A DNA stretch of 64,000 nucleotides from Schistocephalus solidus (taxonomy: Eukaryota; Platyhelminthes; Cestoda; Diphyllobothriidea; Diphyllobothriidae), in assembly GCA_017591395.1 (NCBI GenBank), contig WEDG01000327.1:124001-188000 (forward strand). Direction: 5' to 3'. Each line of letters opens with the position of its first letter. Position 1 is the stretch's first letter. This document shows, piece by piece, positions 1-14,800 of the stretch. Position numbers and translations under genes: made by a program. A model generated the notes under the pieces. That model ran no database searches, was not told where the DNA came from, and saw nothing but the letters and a program-made list of their open reading frames with translations.

Positions 1-2716
1 GTCAGTGGGATGCTTTCGGGGGATGAAGTTAGAGAGGGCATCAACACTAGACTCTCTTTTTCCCCCTATCTTACTGATTTAGGCCATGGGTGGGGTTGAA
101 TGAAGTCTACTCAAGTAAATAGACCCAAGTCGACGCAGAAAAAGTTTTGTTACGGCAGCCACAAAATGCGTATTGCAAGAGAACCAGCAAACTGCTAATT
201 CGCTCCGCGTGCTTTACTTCCTGGACGTTAGCAACCGTTAAGAATATTCTGCATGTAACTGCTACGGGCGGTCTCAAGTGTCAGTGGCCATTGAAAGCGC
301 GTTGACCACATTGGCCTGGGGAGATAGACCACGTTTGTAATTAGCCTTTCCATTCTCAACTGGAGTTTTCCGAGCAATTTTTTCGCTTTTGGCCACGTTT
401 ATAGCCAAATTTTATGGCAGTGTAAATATGGGTTAGCCTGATCCAGTGCTAGAAGTTGTAAAGTACTCTTCACGAGTTTAGCGCAATGCAGTACATAAAT
501 TTAGCCTCTATGGCATCTCTATCAGCTATGCAGTGAGTGACGGATCTCATGCAAAGTTAAATAGAATCATGAAAGGAGTTTACGATTACGCAAAATTATT
601 TAATTGGGGGTATAATATTAACAACCGTACATCCTAATGCAAGGATTTTGCGGACACGGCAGGGTGCCGGCCTTCGAATGCATTACTTTTCGGTCGCTTG
701 CAAGAAACCGTAGTTGTTAAAAAATGTCTTTTTAAGAATTATGCATTTTATATTGGTTTTCATTTTTCTTATAAATTCAGGTATGATTAATAGGAAACGT
801 GCAAAATATTATTTCTTTTTATCACATAACAGCTGATCACTATAAATTTTTGCGCTCAAAAAAGGCTATCTTTCGGTTTTAAACCATGTTTCGAATTATG
901 GGACTTTTTAAGACCATAAAATGTCCATTTGACTAGCTTAGTATCTGTCCGTTTAATAATATCTCTCAGGATGTATACAGTACAGTCCACATCCGTTGCT
1001 AAATTTTATGAAAACGATGCGGTCATGTATGGTTTTCCTTACCCGGAAAGCCTACAGCCTGTAGACTGGAAACCCTAAACGTAAACGCTACGACAGATCG
1101 GACTCAATGATATTCAAGAATTGGAATACTTTTTTAAACCTAAATATATCCTTCCTTCGAGTATAAAGTATGAAGAAGACGTCATTTTCTACCAACTAAC
1201 TACAGGAATGAATGCCTTTGCTCAAGGTATCTATAAAATTTATTTAAATTTATAAGTGCAGCGGAAATGCATACTGCTTCAGTAGTCATTTTAACAATAA
1301 CGGTTTCTGGCAGGCAGCCGAAACGTAAGGCATTCGAAAGTCGGCATCCTACCGTGTCCGCAATATCCTTGCATTAGGATATGTACGGTAGTTAATATAA
1401 CAACCCCAATTAAATAATCCTTTCAAATCTTAACCGCATTTCAGAATTTTGTAAAATTTTGCACGAGATCAGTCCCTCGTTGTAAATAAACTTGCTGCAG
1501 ATCTTAATTTTCAATGTTTTTTTATATCCACTTACTGTAAGCTTACAGGGTTTGGCACTGGGGCGCTTTAGAGTTGTCGACCTCACTAATGCACCACGGT
1601 CTGGGAGCTAAGTTGTAATTACTCGGAGAGCTTCCGCGCGACTCAACTTTTAAAGCATTTTGGCCTTCCTGCTTTTCGCAGACGCATTTCTGTTGGATGG
1701 AGCTATCCTTTTGGTCCTTCTGCTGACAGGAGTGTTTTGGAATGAAAAATTTCGTGGAGCGTTTAAGGTGCAAAGACAGTGAAATTATTTATAAGCCCTA
1801 AGCGCAACCTGAATGCGAAAACTTGGCAAGGTTTTCTAGGACCTGAAGACGGAAACAATGCCCCAGCTAGCTATCGGGATGATAGGAGAGTCCTGTGTGT
1901 AAGCTCTTCCAAGTAAAAACGTTACGCGCTAGACAATGCGCGCCCCTTTGAAGTTACGCATGCTTGTATTGCTCGTGTTTGCTACAAAATTATCCAACCT
2001 GCGAAAGATCATTTTACGCTTTGACAAACATTCACGGTTAGGAAACGCCCTGTAGAACAGAGCCCCGAGGTGCAACCTTGCGTGAAGCGCTCCGTTGGAC
2101 TTTTTTATCGGTCGCAGAGACAGCACATCATATATTATTCAGAAGCTTAAGCCACTATCGTTTATCTATTTTTGACCTATCAACTGGCCAGTACAAGGGT
2201 AAGTCATAAATAATGCCTGTAATCTTCAGCTGCAAGAATATTCACATGTGCTCTAACTATACCCTGTCCGCCCCATGGAGGAAAATGGTTGAAAATTATA
2301 GGTCTCTGTTACGTCCCGATTTTGATGTTTCATGTAAGCGGTGTTTTTTTGCTTGTCTTTCCACCGTTCCAATAAAACTAATGTTTTGCGCCGTACTCAT
2401 TTCAACGTGCATTCAGTCACTTAGGCCGTGTCCCCCTAGTACATATATCTGTGTGAAAATGGGAGATCAAGTGCCATTCAGACGAAAAATGAACTCTCCT
2501 TCCGCGCTAGGAAGAGGGGTTGGGGAGGGTATCGTGCCCTACACACAGCTGACAGACCTGGATGCGATAACGCTGTGACAGGGCATATGGCGCGAATCCG
2601 GGCTCTTGGATGTTTACTTCCGTCTTATTTCCTTTTGCCTCTCCACCCCTCTAGGAAAATGTTCGACTTGTTATGCTTCAAGTTCTCTCTCTCTCTCTCT
2701 CTGCCTCCACATATAG
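1..2716. other. intron or upstream sequence before the first visible exon
   Basis: AT-rich and non-coding apart from short chance frames. It contains the MITE-like element at 596-1419. The sequence from 1430 to 2680 shows nothing recognisable. The CT-rich tract at 2684-2702 is the polypyrimidine tract of the exon at 2717. Confidence 0.6.
596..1419. mobile_element. MITE-like element with long inverted terminal repeats
   Basis: The arm at about 596-723 is matched in reverse complement by about 1288-1419. Shared blocks include taatgcaaggat, gcggacacgg, cattcgaa-like and the terminal ttatttaattgggg/ccccaattaaataa. The interior is AT-rich, with no coding frame over 60 codons. Related arms occur near 40090-40880 and 52450-52590. 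Confidence 0.7.
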
Positions 2717-2818
2717 CCATGCAGCGCGGTTGCCCGAACGACTGCAGTAACCGAGGCATATGCTCTCATGGCGTTTGTCAGTGCTTGAATAGTCTTACGG
2801 GGAGGGACTGCTCCACGC
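2717..2818 (+). CDS. Ten-m: teneurin exon 1 of window: EGF repeat 1
   Basis: This exon encodes one complete EGF repeat with six cysteines ([11 protein letters not shown], then CQC, then C). It is preceded by a long CT-rich tract ending in atatag at 2716 and followed by gtaagt at 2819. It begins with two bases completing a codon and ends with one base, which matches the next exon. The spacing is that of teneurin EGF1. Confidence 0.88.
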
Positions 2819-5800
2819 GTAAGTCTATCACTGCATCAGTATTATTTTGCACGAAATTTCGAAAAAAAAAAACTTTTAATGGGGTATGAAACTCCTTGGA
2901 AATATCCTTATCTGAACGCATGACACTTGTCTACTGCTCTCCCCACCCTTGGCAGCATTGCCACCAAGAAAATATTTATGCTCTTACCTAACTATACGAC
3001 TTTTTCAAGTAGTTTTTGCTAAAGCCGTATGCGATGGAGGTCATGCCTTTTTATCTTTGACGAAAACCCGTTATCGTGACCACAACGATAGAGCACAGTC
3101 AGTGCATCAAGGTTTACAATCCTGCGGTTAAGGTCGCGCAAAACGTTCAGGAATTGGATTCAAAGTGTACCTTATCAATAAGCATGTAATTGTTATCCGT
3201 TAAAAGTTGAGAATTCTAAAGTTGCACAGACGCAGCAAGCACTAGGTTCGGAACGACTGCCTTCCTGCTGGCACGCACGTGCTTGCACAAGTATCTAATG
3301 CGGGAGTGACCTTTGGTGAGAGCTAGCTTTGAAATAAACAGGCTCCTTTGTCGGACGACTAAGTGCACAGGCCGCACTACATTCTCAAAAGCTGACTGAC
3401 CTCCCATCTGTCGAATCGCCAACCAGTGAAACGTTCGCAAGTCATGGGAAAATGACAGCACAGCAATTTTAATGTTTCTGAAGAAGTCGGTTGCCTCAGT
3501 GAGGCTTGACCGCACAGCGGTAAAGACAAGGCCTAAGTACAACCAGCACTATGACTTTATTAGCCACGAGGTTTCGAGCGAGAGCCGTGAGTTTAATCAA
3601 TGCAAAAAGCCATTAGTGAAGTGGGCCCTGTGGACTCCAGATTGCTTCCTTTGGAAATCCTGGTAGGGCAGTCAGCTTACTGACAAAGCGACCGTCTATG
3701 ACAAGTCAAGGCAACATGACAATACACGCCAAATATTGATCACAATACTATAAGTCCACGCCCTGCGTACCGTACTGGAGGGGTGGATGGGGATCTGCAC
3801 CTTCTAACGTAAGGACTGCAGAAATCCCCTACCCCATACAACTGCCCCGGAGTAATCCTTTTTAAACTGATTTCATGGCCATGTTCTGCTCACTGCCGAT
3901 CTCCAATCACGGCAAGAAGAGTAATGTCTTGCTCATCCAAAGGTAGTGGGCACCGATTTGAACTCACAGACTCCGAAACATTCTTATCTCTCGCCTGTCC
4001 ACTTCAATAGGCCCTCGAATAAACCAGCACAGTTCAATGCTTAGGTTACTAGCAGGTACTTTCAGGAAGCCAAGAAATATAGATCCTAGTTTTGCTGTTG
4101 AGTCGTCCAGTGACTCGATGTAAAGCTTTAGCACTCCTTTAGCCTTTCAAACTCAGTGTGCAATGGATTTATTGAAGCTAACCAGGTACACCGAGGCAGA
4201 AACTGAACCTGCACCCTGGGAGGCCTTTGTCTGTTTTTTTGTGGTAGAAGGCTGCTGCAAATGGATCAGTCAGTCATGACAGGGAAATTGTTGACAACGA
4301 AAATAATTGAATGTTGCTTTTGATGTTAATTAACCTTAAATTGGTGGGACACTACTCGTAATCGTGTCCATGCGCGTTCTCGTGTAAGTGTGATCATTTC
4401 CTAAAAACCGAACTTTCTCATCCTTACCCTTTCACTCAGCCACGTTTTTGTAGACTTACTGCATCACCCGGATAAACCTAAATCGACCTTTGTAGTCTGG
4501 GTGATTTAAACCTTTATCGGTAGATTTGAGTGTCGGTCAGAGGCCAATATGCGTAACTCCTACGATAGGTATTAGCGTACATACAATGCGGTGTCAAATT
4601 TCACTTATTAGTGCTTCAGTGTTTTACGAATATGTTTCTCTTCCACGGCACCTTCCCTGCTACCTCAACTACAGCTGAGGAGATACCAATCTGCAGCGGC
4701 CACGGAGAATACTACCAGGGCAGTTGCAAGTGCTTTCCTGAATGGAAGGGCGTGGAATGCCAAACTCTCTGGTCAGAATGCATTGATGTCACGTGTTCCG
4801 GCCACGGTCGCTGTGTCACTGGAGGATGCCAGTGCTTTCCCGGCTTCGCGGGTGAATCCTGCGAAATGCGTACGCTCTTTGCTATTTACTGTGATCCCCT
4901 CCAGTTGTCTTGTGATCTAATTACAGTAGGTGACCTCACTCATGCAAAGTGTAACCGAAATTCGAGTGAATAATTTGGCGCACATTTTGTCTTTTTATTT
5001 TAGTTTGTTGAGTGGATTTTAGGCCTGTTACTTAAAAAAACTACGTGTTCGGTTTTATTTATTGAAGGAAAACAGGCAGGATTTGGGTGATCTCGTAGGT
5101 TGGCGGACATTCAAGAAAGGTCCTGTGCTATTTAATATCATAGAGCAAAGTCCATCCTTTTTGTACATTGTGCTATAAAAGAACATTAATATAAACAATA
5201 AAGGTTACAAATAAATCGCTTCTGGAACTGGAAAATGTTATTTGCGTTCAATAAAAGTCAGATGCATACAAATGTAAGAAATCGCATTGTTTTCCAGAAA
5301 CAAAAAGTTGATTTAACTTTAAAATTATTTTGTGCGAATTGCTGGCGATTTCTGCCACAAAACGCAGGAATAGACTTGTTTACCAGTATTTTTGTTTACT
5401 ACGCTGAAAATGAAGACCGTTAGTTAAATACTTACAAGATTTTGTGAAGCTGGACTAAAGAATCATCTATATTAAATGTGAAGTAAGCGATAAGATACTT
5501 TTGTATAATGTAGTTTCCGCTAATCTGGAATTTAGAAACGCAATGGACAGAAGATTCGCAGTTTTTGCAAAATCTTAGTATATATTTGGATATTCTGTTG
5601 TGTATTTGCAGTCTTAGAACGGGACATTAAAATTAAAAAAACATGTCGTAAAATATGCTTCAATACAAAGCGAAAAGTGAGTTCGTTTTTTAGGGAAGTC
5701 ACAAAACCGATAAAATTCCTACATTTTTACCTTGACTTAACCTTGGAAAAAATTAAAATCCGCATACATTCGTCATCTTAGTATCTAAGTAATGTATTTT

Positions 5801-8800
5801 TAAACGGGTAACTTATTGTAACACGTTTTTTTAAAAATTGACCTTAGACATACTAATTATCGCTTTTTGTTGCGGATTTTCATTTCTTTTGGCAACAAGT
5901 TTTCATTTTTTTAGTGAATGCACAAATTTGACACAAGTGGCAATCTTCACTAAAAATAATATCCAAAAGCTCACTACTTCGGTAAATGCTTTTAGGAACT
6001 ATCTTATTTTGGAGGTTGCGATAAACCCATAGCACAGGATCTAACTTTATTGCCAATAGATAGAAAACAGTGAAAATCGTGAAATATTCACCGGTATTTC
6101 AAGGACGATCTCAAAGTAATTGTAATCGAATACCATAGATGTCAATAAATAAATTTTAAGAAAGAATAGTTCTCTTAATATCCACAGAATGGCACGCTTA
6201 CACCATCACCTGACAATTTTATTTGAATTCATTCGTCAAATTTACAGGGATTTTCGCGTTTTCAGAACTTGCCTTTTTTCGAAAAGTTAGTATTTCTCAA
6301 CAAAATAATATTACTCTTCACATTTCCTTTTAGTTTTAAATTCTCTTGAGGTTATTTATTGATATTACAAAGCTTTGGTACATGCGTTGATGCCGCTTTG
6401 CGTGTGCTTATCCATCTTTCGTAAATTTCGGGATTTTGCATCTGTATTTAGACTGTATTGCAGACCGTACTTAGTATTCCTAAAAAGTCATCGGCTCCCT
6501 TTTAGTGCGATTTGTATTAAATGACAGTTCGACCATCGCAGGCGGTAACTTTCACTGTGTGTTCCACTTGGTCGACATGGCTTTTGTGACTTTTAAGTTA
6601 ATAAGTTTTCAGTGGATCGGACTGGCGCAGCACCTGCATTTCTCTGTTTTCTCTTACCCACCTTGCTTTGAAGTCAAGACAGGGTCGAGACTACAGGAGG
6701 TGATGGATGCAGTAAATGACGAAGCTAGACACGGGCTACCTCAATAGGTCCCAATTTCGTGCAACAGACTATAACAACGCGCTTACCTCCCCTTGAAATG
6801 AAATCTGTTTGTTCTGGCATGCGGCCTCTCGCCCACCTTACTGGCTATGACAAAGTGAACCGACAGTTTGCTGTAGGAGTTAGACGTGATATGTTACCGA
6901 GAGGTGGCCCTGTATGTGCGCGTTTTGGCTTAGATGCTTTTGTGACCTGGGGATATCTGCAAGTTGGACCATGTGTTGTGTTGTGTCCGATCTCTGTTTT
7001 TTTTCCTGGAGGTCCATATGACCGAATAAACCCATGTCATTATCGATTGTCCTATAAAAGTGGGTAGGCAAAACGGGAGGAGCGTCTGTTGCCTGGGCAT
7101 CCCGTCACTAACGGAAGAATATTGGCCTTAACAGAGGGCATTCATTTTATCCTACTTCGTCAGCGCTCGGTCAGCGAATTATAGCTGCAATTTGGCCTCC
7201 AAGGAAAAGCTTCCGCTGATAGCAACAAGGGGTGAATATTATTGCACTCAGTTTGATGAGAACAGCAGGTAGGGAATTAAGAAAATGCTTGGATCACACT
7301 CCCATTTGCGTCGAATCTAATGTTTTCCGAATTGACTAGAATTGCTAAGAATTGCTACTTATCTGAGGTTCAGCATGCGTTCTGCAATCGAACATAAGAC
7401 ACCACAACTGATGGCGCTGCGTAATTTAGAGGATACAGTTACTGCGTCAGCACACACCTAGCCAACGTGGCAGATCCCGCATAAATCGCAGGCGGTCGCA
7501 CTTAGTGTGATAATTGGGTCCTTGTGCAGACCACTCGAACCGTCAAACGCCGCGCCCTTACCCTCAGTGTAAGTGAGCCGTCGGATAGTTGCTCGGACAG
7601 TCAGTTACAGGTCCGAATAGTGTAAACAGTGCACCGCGCATTCCCACGTGACTGAGGACTCTGTCCAAACAGTTTAAGAACTGACTAGAGAGGGCGCAGG
7701 TCATTGTGCTTGCCGGTGGATTATATACTGCAGATCCGTAGCTCAAGCAACTCGCGGCTCACGGTACTTGTCAATATTCCTGTCTCACTGGACGTGAATC
7801 TGTGACTGCATACCGTCAAACGGACTGAGACCTCATAGTTGACGTCATTCCTCCTCGCTAGCGGTGCTTGTTCGGTTATCCGAATTCAAGATAGTTTTAC
7901 CGTTTCCTCCGGTATCGTTGCCTTGGGTACAATTGTGCCAGATACGATAGAAGCCTCCGTGCGTTTCTGATCGAGGCCGTGGTCTTTCGGCCTCATCATT
8001 TGTCTCCCGATGGTCACTCCTGGTCCTTGCGCAACCTCAAGTCCAACTGTTGCCAAGAGGTTGTCTGACCAACGCTGAGACGTTACTGAAGTCTGGGAGC
8101 GCCCGTCGTTAAAATAGGGAACTGTTGCAATTTGGGTTCCCGTCTCATCTTTGAAAGCAGTGTTTGGCGAGATTTGCCACATAAGTGTCCGCTCTGAGCA
8201 CCCTACCGAAGTATTGCAATTCTGCAACCTCGTTCTTCGGATCCACTGTAACAGGTCTCAGCGTGCCCACGAAGCTCCGTTCGCAAGTGTGCTGACACTT
8301 ATGCTCCGTACTTGAAACGTATTTGTCGCTCTTTTTACGATCTCACTATCAATGATAACAAAGCCATCGTTCAAAAACCCAAATTTGAATTTTGGTCTGT
8401 GATGTAGGAATATCAAGGACTTTAGTTTTTGCAAGACCACCTCGGTTCTTATTCCCGAAGTCGGCAAACGCTCGGGCCTGTTTTTCACCTCGCTGGGGGT
8501 TCCGTTAAATATGAAGTGTATTCAAAAGTTGGAAGTACTGGGCGGGTTCGACGCTACTCTCCCTTTCTACTCGCATTTGCACTCCAGGAATAATTCAATT
8601 TTCTTAGCCATCAGGCCCGAAGGAATAAAATTGAACGGGGACGCGGCATCTAACAAACCACCATTCCACTTGCGTAGAGAGTTGTCTCCCTAAGGAGTCA
8701 GTTGACGAACAGAATGTGTTATCTGAAACAGCAGTCCAAAATTTGAGACTTGGCGGCATCCATTTCGCCAGTTCATAATCAAGAGTAACTTTTAGTGGTA

Positions 8801-11800
8801 CAATACGCTACAGGTGGGTCTCTTTTGTGCACCTTGTGAAGTTCATAAGATCGGTTTAAGTTCGTTCATCGGTTTCTCGCCCCGGGCTGATCGATCAACT
8901 TCCCCACGAATATTTTTAGTCAGGGCTTTCCCGCTCGCAGTAAACCATGGAACACAAGTACCTCCGTCTACTCTAATCACTGCTTGGGCAGGGTAATTAA
9001 TTCACACGATGAACTTGTGAGTTAACGCGGTCTCCAGTGCCAGGGTGGCTGAGCCCAATTGCCGAGTTGTTATCACGCTGATCACCAACACCGGAGATGA
9101 AATCGTAGGTATTAGCGACGCGGGTGTGTGATGAAGCCGTTATCGCGCCAACTACCAGCCACCAGGGATGAATGCAGGGTATGCTAATTTGGGTAGATGG
9201 CAAAGCCACTGACGTCCGTAGATCCTGGCCCACGTGCGCTTACGCTATAATTGCTCGTTGGCGTCTCTCATGGTGAGTTCGAGTGTGGACCCTATGACCT
9301 CGGGTAGATATAATTTTTTTCCTCCACCGTCAATCCTCTCTCCTTTTCGACGGTATTTGCTCTCCGAGAGGAAGCCGTTGATCTCAACTACCAAGCACTG
9401 TAGAATGCAAATAGGCGGCGCTGGACATCAAAAAACACGATGGTCCCATTCTGCTGGAGGTTTACCTCGTTTGTTTTCTCTACAAATCCTCTTTGACGGA
9501 CGGAATATATTGTCTGAATCAGCAGTCAGAAATATGAGACTCCGAGACAGGCCATTTGGCAATTTGTAATTAGGGGTACCTTTGAATGCTGCAGTATACC
9601 AGAAAAGAGCATCTTGATGCTACTTGTGAATCTCATGGAATCAGTTCGAGGTCGGTCCTTAGTCCTTCGTCAAGCACGCGTCGCTCGACCATATTACATA
9701 CAACTTCTCGACGGCCAACTCTGTCGCAGTAATTGCTTGTGTCTGCTCTTTCAGAGTATTGGATTCACATGCGAAACGTAACTGGCATCATTTAGCAAGA
9801 TTTGGCTGTCTGAAGGTAACTTTTCATGTCGCTCGCAACTGTGGATAGACCCTTTTCCATGCGACAAGATATCAAGATCTTGGTTTGCTCTGAGTTCCCT
9901 GAGTGCAGCACATTTGATCTTGGGGAGCCCATTGCATGGTCTATAAACCAACGATGAGACATTAAGGCACTTGGTTTCTCAATAGGTTCCTCTTCCTGTC
10001 CGCCTCTAAACCAATGTCATTGCCGCACCCGCGTTGGCATGAAGAAGGAGGTTTTCCACTGCAACATCGCTGGGAAGGTGAGGGACTGGGACGAATGCTT
10101 GGAATTCGATTGGCAGGTTCGGCCTCACTCTGTCTAGCCTCTTATATCCTCTACAGCTGACAATACTTCGTTAGGTAAAACTCGACGAGATCGAACGTAA
10201 GGTCTACCGCCGCCAGCAAGTTTACTTCGACACTCTTTTAACAGCTATTCAGTTCCTTCGGTTTGATACACCACAGCGCCTCACGTATTGGGAGTGAGTG
10301 AGCTTGCCTGGACTTAGCTCTGCGTTTCTGTTATTTCGACGCACTAAAAGTCGTGACTTGGAAGGTAACCAACTGATGGGACCACTAAATCCGTACCATT
10401 TGTCTTGTCGGTGTTTTATCCTCTGAGGGGGATGAATGTTGGTACGGAGAGTGAAGTAGGTGTCAGGCATGTTTACGCTTGCTCGGGACGTTGTTCATTT
10501 TCGTCGTTGGCGACAGACACAATTGGCCCTCTTGCACACAATCGTGTCTGTGCCGAAAACCTAAAACTTATCTCCTTTATGTTTCTCTAGTTTTCGTTTC
10601 TATCGGCTGACAACTGCGGTGTCAGTTGATTTTTATCTGGACTGCGTTGTACCATCAGCTTACCAGGCTTGAATGTCCGCACGATAAGTTTGCTCTCATA
10701 TGTCCTCGAAACTGCTGGCTACTTTGCACAATCATGATTTCGAAGTCAGCTTTTACAATCAGTGTACTGGTCAACCTCTGCTCTTTGCATTGTTACTCTA
10801 TGGTGGCTTAGTGCCGTTTTTGCATTCTACACACGATAGAAATCAGAGGTTGTATGTTTAAGCTGCAAAGAGTACGTTTCTACCGGCTATTGCAGACTCC
10901 TTCACAGGACTGAGCTTATTCAATCAGAGACGTTAGTCGGATAGCGTGCACCCGTCCTACTATGAATCAGTTTCGACCTCTGAGTTCGAACTTGCATTTC
11001 ACGATCTTAGCATTCACAGAAATCCAACTTTGCTCTGTAGGGCGTGTGCTTGAAAAAATCCAACCTCTGATGAGTCAATTTAAAAAAATTTGACTAGCCC
11101 CTCCCCTCGAAGAAGTGTTTTCGCTCTGCAGATCAATGAACATTATATATTGTAGTGGACGATACATAAGAGAATTTAGGGAATCTTGCCACACCATATC
11201 TTATAAACGGTAGTTTTGGCACATAAAGTGCGGGTGCTCATATTACGGGGGGGGGGGGGCGGAGGAGGGAAATGATCGTTATGTGCAGGCAAGTTTTCAA
11301 CTCTTTCAGGATTATTTTAAAATTTTGTCACGTAGCCGTGTCCGGTGGAGACAGTTTGCGAATCGCAAATCAAAATACTCCGCCTGTCAGTGAGATAATC
11401 TCTTCGTACTCATGATAAGTATTCTCGAATGTAGTCAGTGTGCTCTCAGGAGTCAGCTGCCGTGCGAAACACTTATGTGTCTTGACGAGTAGATGGTTTA
11501 GAGCCCCTAGAACACCAACATTGAGTGGTGGGCGCTGTTGTCGCAAAACGAAATGTAGATCAACAACATGTGTGGCACTTGCTAGACGGAGGTCTTGTGT
11601 CAGGTCACTGACTTCAATCGACTTCATCACCAGTGGACATGTGTAGTGAGTCGCGTGCTGATGCGCAACCCTTTGCCACAGTAACACACTTGACGCCCTT
11701 CAAATTAGCGCAGATTTCACAGTGTCCTGTCTTGAAGGGTTGCCAACCGGCCAGCTATGTTAGTTATTTGGCCTGAACGACGGTTGACAAGGCCCTCTTC

Positions 11801-14800
11801 GTAGCCTTACTCTTATATCCACTCCGGTTGCTGTGAGCTCTGACCTAGAGAAGTCTGGGTTCTTTTCGGCGGACTCATGTGCAGCTCTTGCACATGGGCT
11901 GAATGCATGACCAAGCACAGAGTCCAATCACACCTCTACCCCGCTTGCTACGGGCTTTGCCATTAGTCGGGATGAGGAAGGGAAGGTGTAAGCCTACGCA
12001 CGCTTTTCCCTTATAATCCACTTGGCGGCCACTTGTGCTATCACCACCCTAAAGGCCATGGCTTAGGAAATGACCAGCTGACAGCATAACTTCCGCACGC
12101 GGCATAAGGGCAGAGCGCACGGCCTCGTTATAAAAGGGATATTGTGGCTTATCTTATCAAAAGACGTTAGGGATTTTCTTAAATGCCTTCCCCCTCGTCC
12201 CTTGGCACGAAACGGGAAAAAGAGCTCCCCGCAACACAAATGGCTTAGCGCTAAATTCAAGCGAAATTATTTTCAGGGTTAAGGCTATGTTTAGGACACG
12301 CGAATAGGTGCCCATCTGTACGACGGGGAGAGAGGCGTTTCTGTTGCCTTGTCCAGTAGGGGTTGGGGAGCATGTAAGAAATCCTCACTATGTATTTTCC
12401 GATTGTCTGAGGTGTGGCTCGCATGGTTTGAACTGCCAGAACAGGCGTGGTACACGTTGGCGGAGGCAATGTACTGGTCTTTCACCGCGGCCAGCTCTGT
12501 TTCTAGCTGTCGACCTTATCTTAGCACTTAACTTGATGTGCCAGTTGAAGTAGATTTTGGTAACTGCAGCACAAGTTTCCTTCATTGTAACTCAACTCAC
12601 GCGGAAATTGCAATCGCTCCCCTGGGTGTTGATCCACGTTGAATCAGATGGACAAGCTAACTTTGGTGCGTCACCTCACAGCTTTGTGGTTTGAGGGGCT
12701 GTGCGGGGTTTGCTTCTGGCCCCTTTCATTCGCAACGGCAGGCCGATAGATTGACAGAGGTTTCCTCCCCCCTCCCCTCACACACACTTTCCGATCAAGC
12801 TTATGGTTAGATCGTTCAGATTGGATGCCCTTTTGGACAACGAAGAACCCAGACACTGGAATGCACGGCTCTTCATCGCTTGGATCACCTATTATCTGTC
12901 AATCCCATGAACTTCTGGCGTACAGCAAAGTTCAGACACTGGAAGGAATTCAAAAACATTTATAGGAAAGTGTTTTTATTCTTTTATTTGGATGTAATCA
13001 ATATTCGTTTAAACTGATTGGTTCAAACTCGGCCGCCTACTTGGGATTCGAACTACTGACAGCACTGGGAAGGATTTAGTACAGCCAACGCTCTAACCAT
13101 TTGAGCTAGGAGGTCTCATTGGGAGCCGTATGTTTAATCACGCTTGCCATCGTGGGTTCGAATTTCACTGAGGCCGCCGAGTTTTTCATAACTGGGTTAA
13201 ATGAATTATTCAAATCTGTCAAAGCCCCCTGTTAAGTAATCAAGATTGTCGGAGAAAAAGCGGGGATTGGCGATCAACGTTATTTGACTTCTGGCATGAA
13301 GTGTTGGTTGGATTTCGATGAACATAAATTAATGAGATGTGCTAGGACAGGTGCGTGACCACCAAAATAGGACTTGATGAGGCGCACGGAGAGACCACCG
13401 TAGTTTTTTTCAGCTTCAGATTCAAACACGGGATGAGGTAAACTTCGTGCTCCTGGGGTAAGTCATCTGAAGAGATGTTAGTTTATGTGAATGGGCTAGT
13501 AAAATTTGGGTTGAAAGCGTTCAGTTCGACAGCACGGTGAACCAGCGAAAATTGTCGAGTAGCGAAGTATTTTACATTTTTTCACAATTTGCAGAATAAG
13601 GTTGAGCATAAATCTGACTCAAAAAAAGCATCACATGGCCGGAGAGTTACAGAGTGTACGTCCTCGTGTTATCAAGCAGACAGGATTTACGATGTGGTCT
13701 TGTAAGACGCCTCATGAACTTAGGATCCACCCTGTCTGATCTGCAAGGAACAGCTTCATGGGGGACAGAAGATGTAAAGCAGTCCTAATAGGAATACGGA
13801 GAAAATTTGTGAATTAATGGATATGATGACGTTTAAACAAATCAAAATCAACACTGCTAATGGACTTCTGATGTAAGATGATTTTCTGAAGGCTTTTTAG
13901 GAGCCCTACTAGCATAATGTCACCCAAACGCTCTGAAGGGATTCATTTTTCGCGTAAATAGCCCTTGGCAGCTAATGAAAATTGTATTAGTTTATCGTCT
14001 ATATTTTTTTCATTTTGATGGCATCTAAAGGGGGTTCTCTGTTAGGACATATGTACATTACCAGAGTTTTAATATAGATCCTGTCAAATAGCTTGTAATG
14101 AGAGTAATCTTGCGAAAGGAATCTGCGTTTAACGCTTCCTTCTGCCGAGCAGTCAAATCTTTGCGGGCATCTGCGTAGAAACACGCTATTATCTGCCATG
14201 CTTTAAAGTCTAACTTGTGAACGTGTTGCAAAAAATCACCAGATTTCGTAAGTGTGATGTAGGAACTTTTTGTGCGTAACTGGAATGTCACCGAGGATAG
14301 CATGCAATGCACAACTGTTCGGAATAGTGCTTGGGGTCCTTTTTGTCCTCCGAAATCTTAATGAAAAACCCGGGATTTCTGGTGGCATCAAATAACAAGC
14401 TGCATGACCTGTGATCGAGATGACCTCGTTTCTCATCAATCTAACTGACTCAGGTATAAAAAACCGTCTTCTACTGAGCCCGTAAAATATGCATCTCTTC
14501 AGGTTAGTGAGATCAATATTTCTTTTTCGTAAGCTGCATTTATAGATTCATTAGTGGTGGTCTTTTGAGAAGAACGGAAATTTGAGGCTGTCTTTAAAAT
14601 TCGGTTTTTGTCCTTGATCCACTTCCAGCTAGTCATTCCACATTGGGTCTCGTTCCTTTCCTTCTCGGTTTCCTTTTTGAGATGCTCCCTCGTCTCCTTG
14701 TCTCACTGCTATCCGTTGTGCGTGATCGTACATTTGGCCATGCTTGTCTTCTTTACCAGATAGCAATGAATAGTTTTTGAGTTGCTGGTCTGACGGGACA

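Noticed and set aside
11370..11687. 105-codon minus-strand open frame in intron 2
   Set aside because: No recognisable domain, no splice or start context, and it lies in repeat debris. It may be old transposon coding sequence, but I cannot support it.
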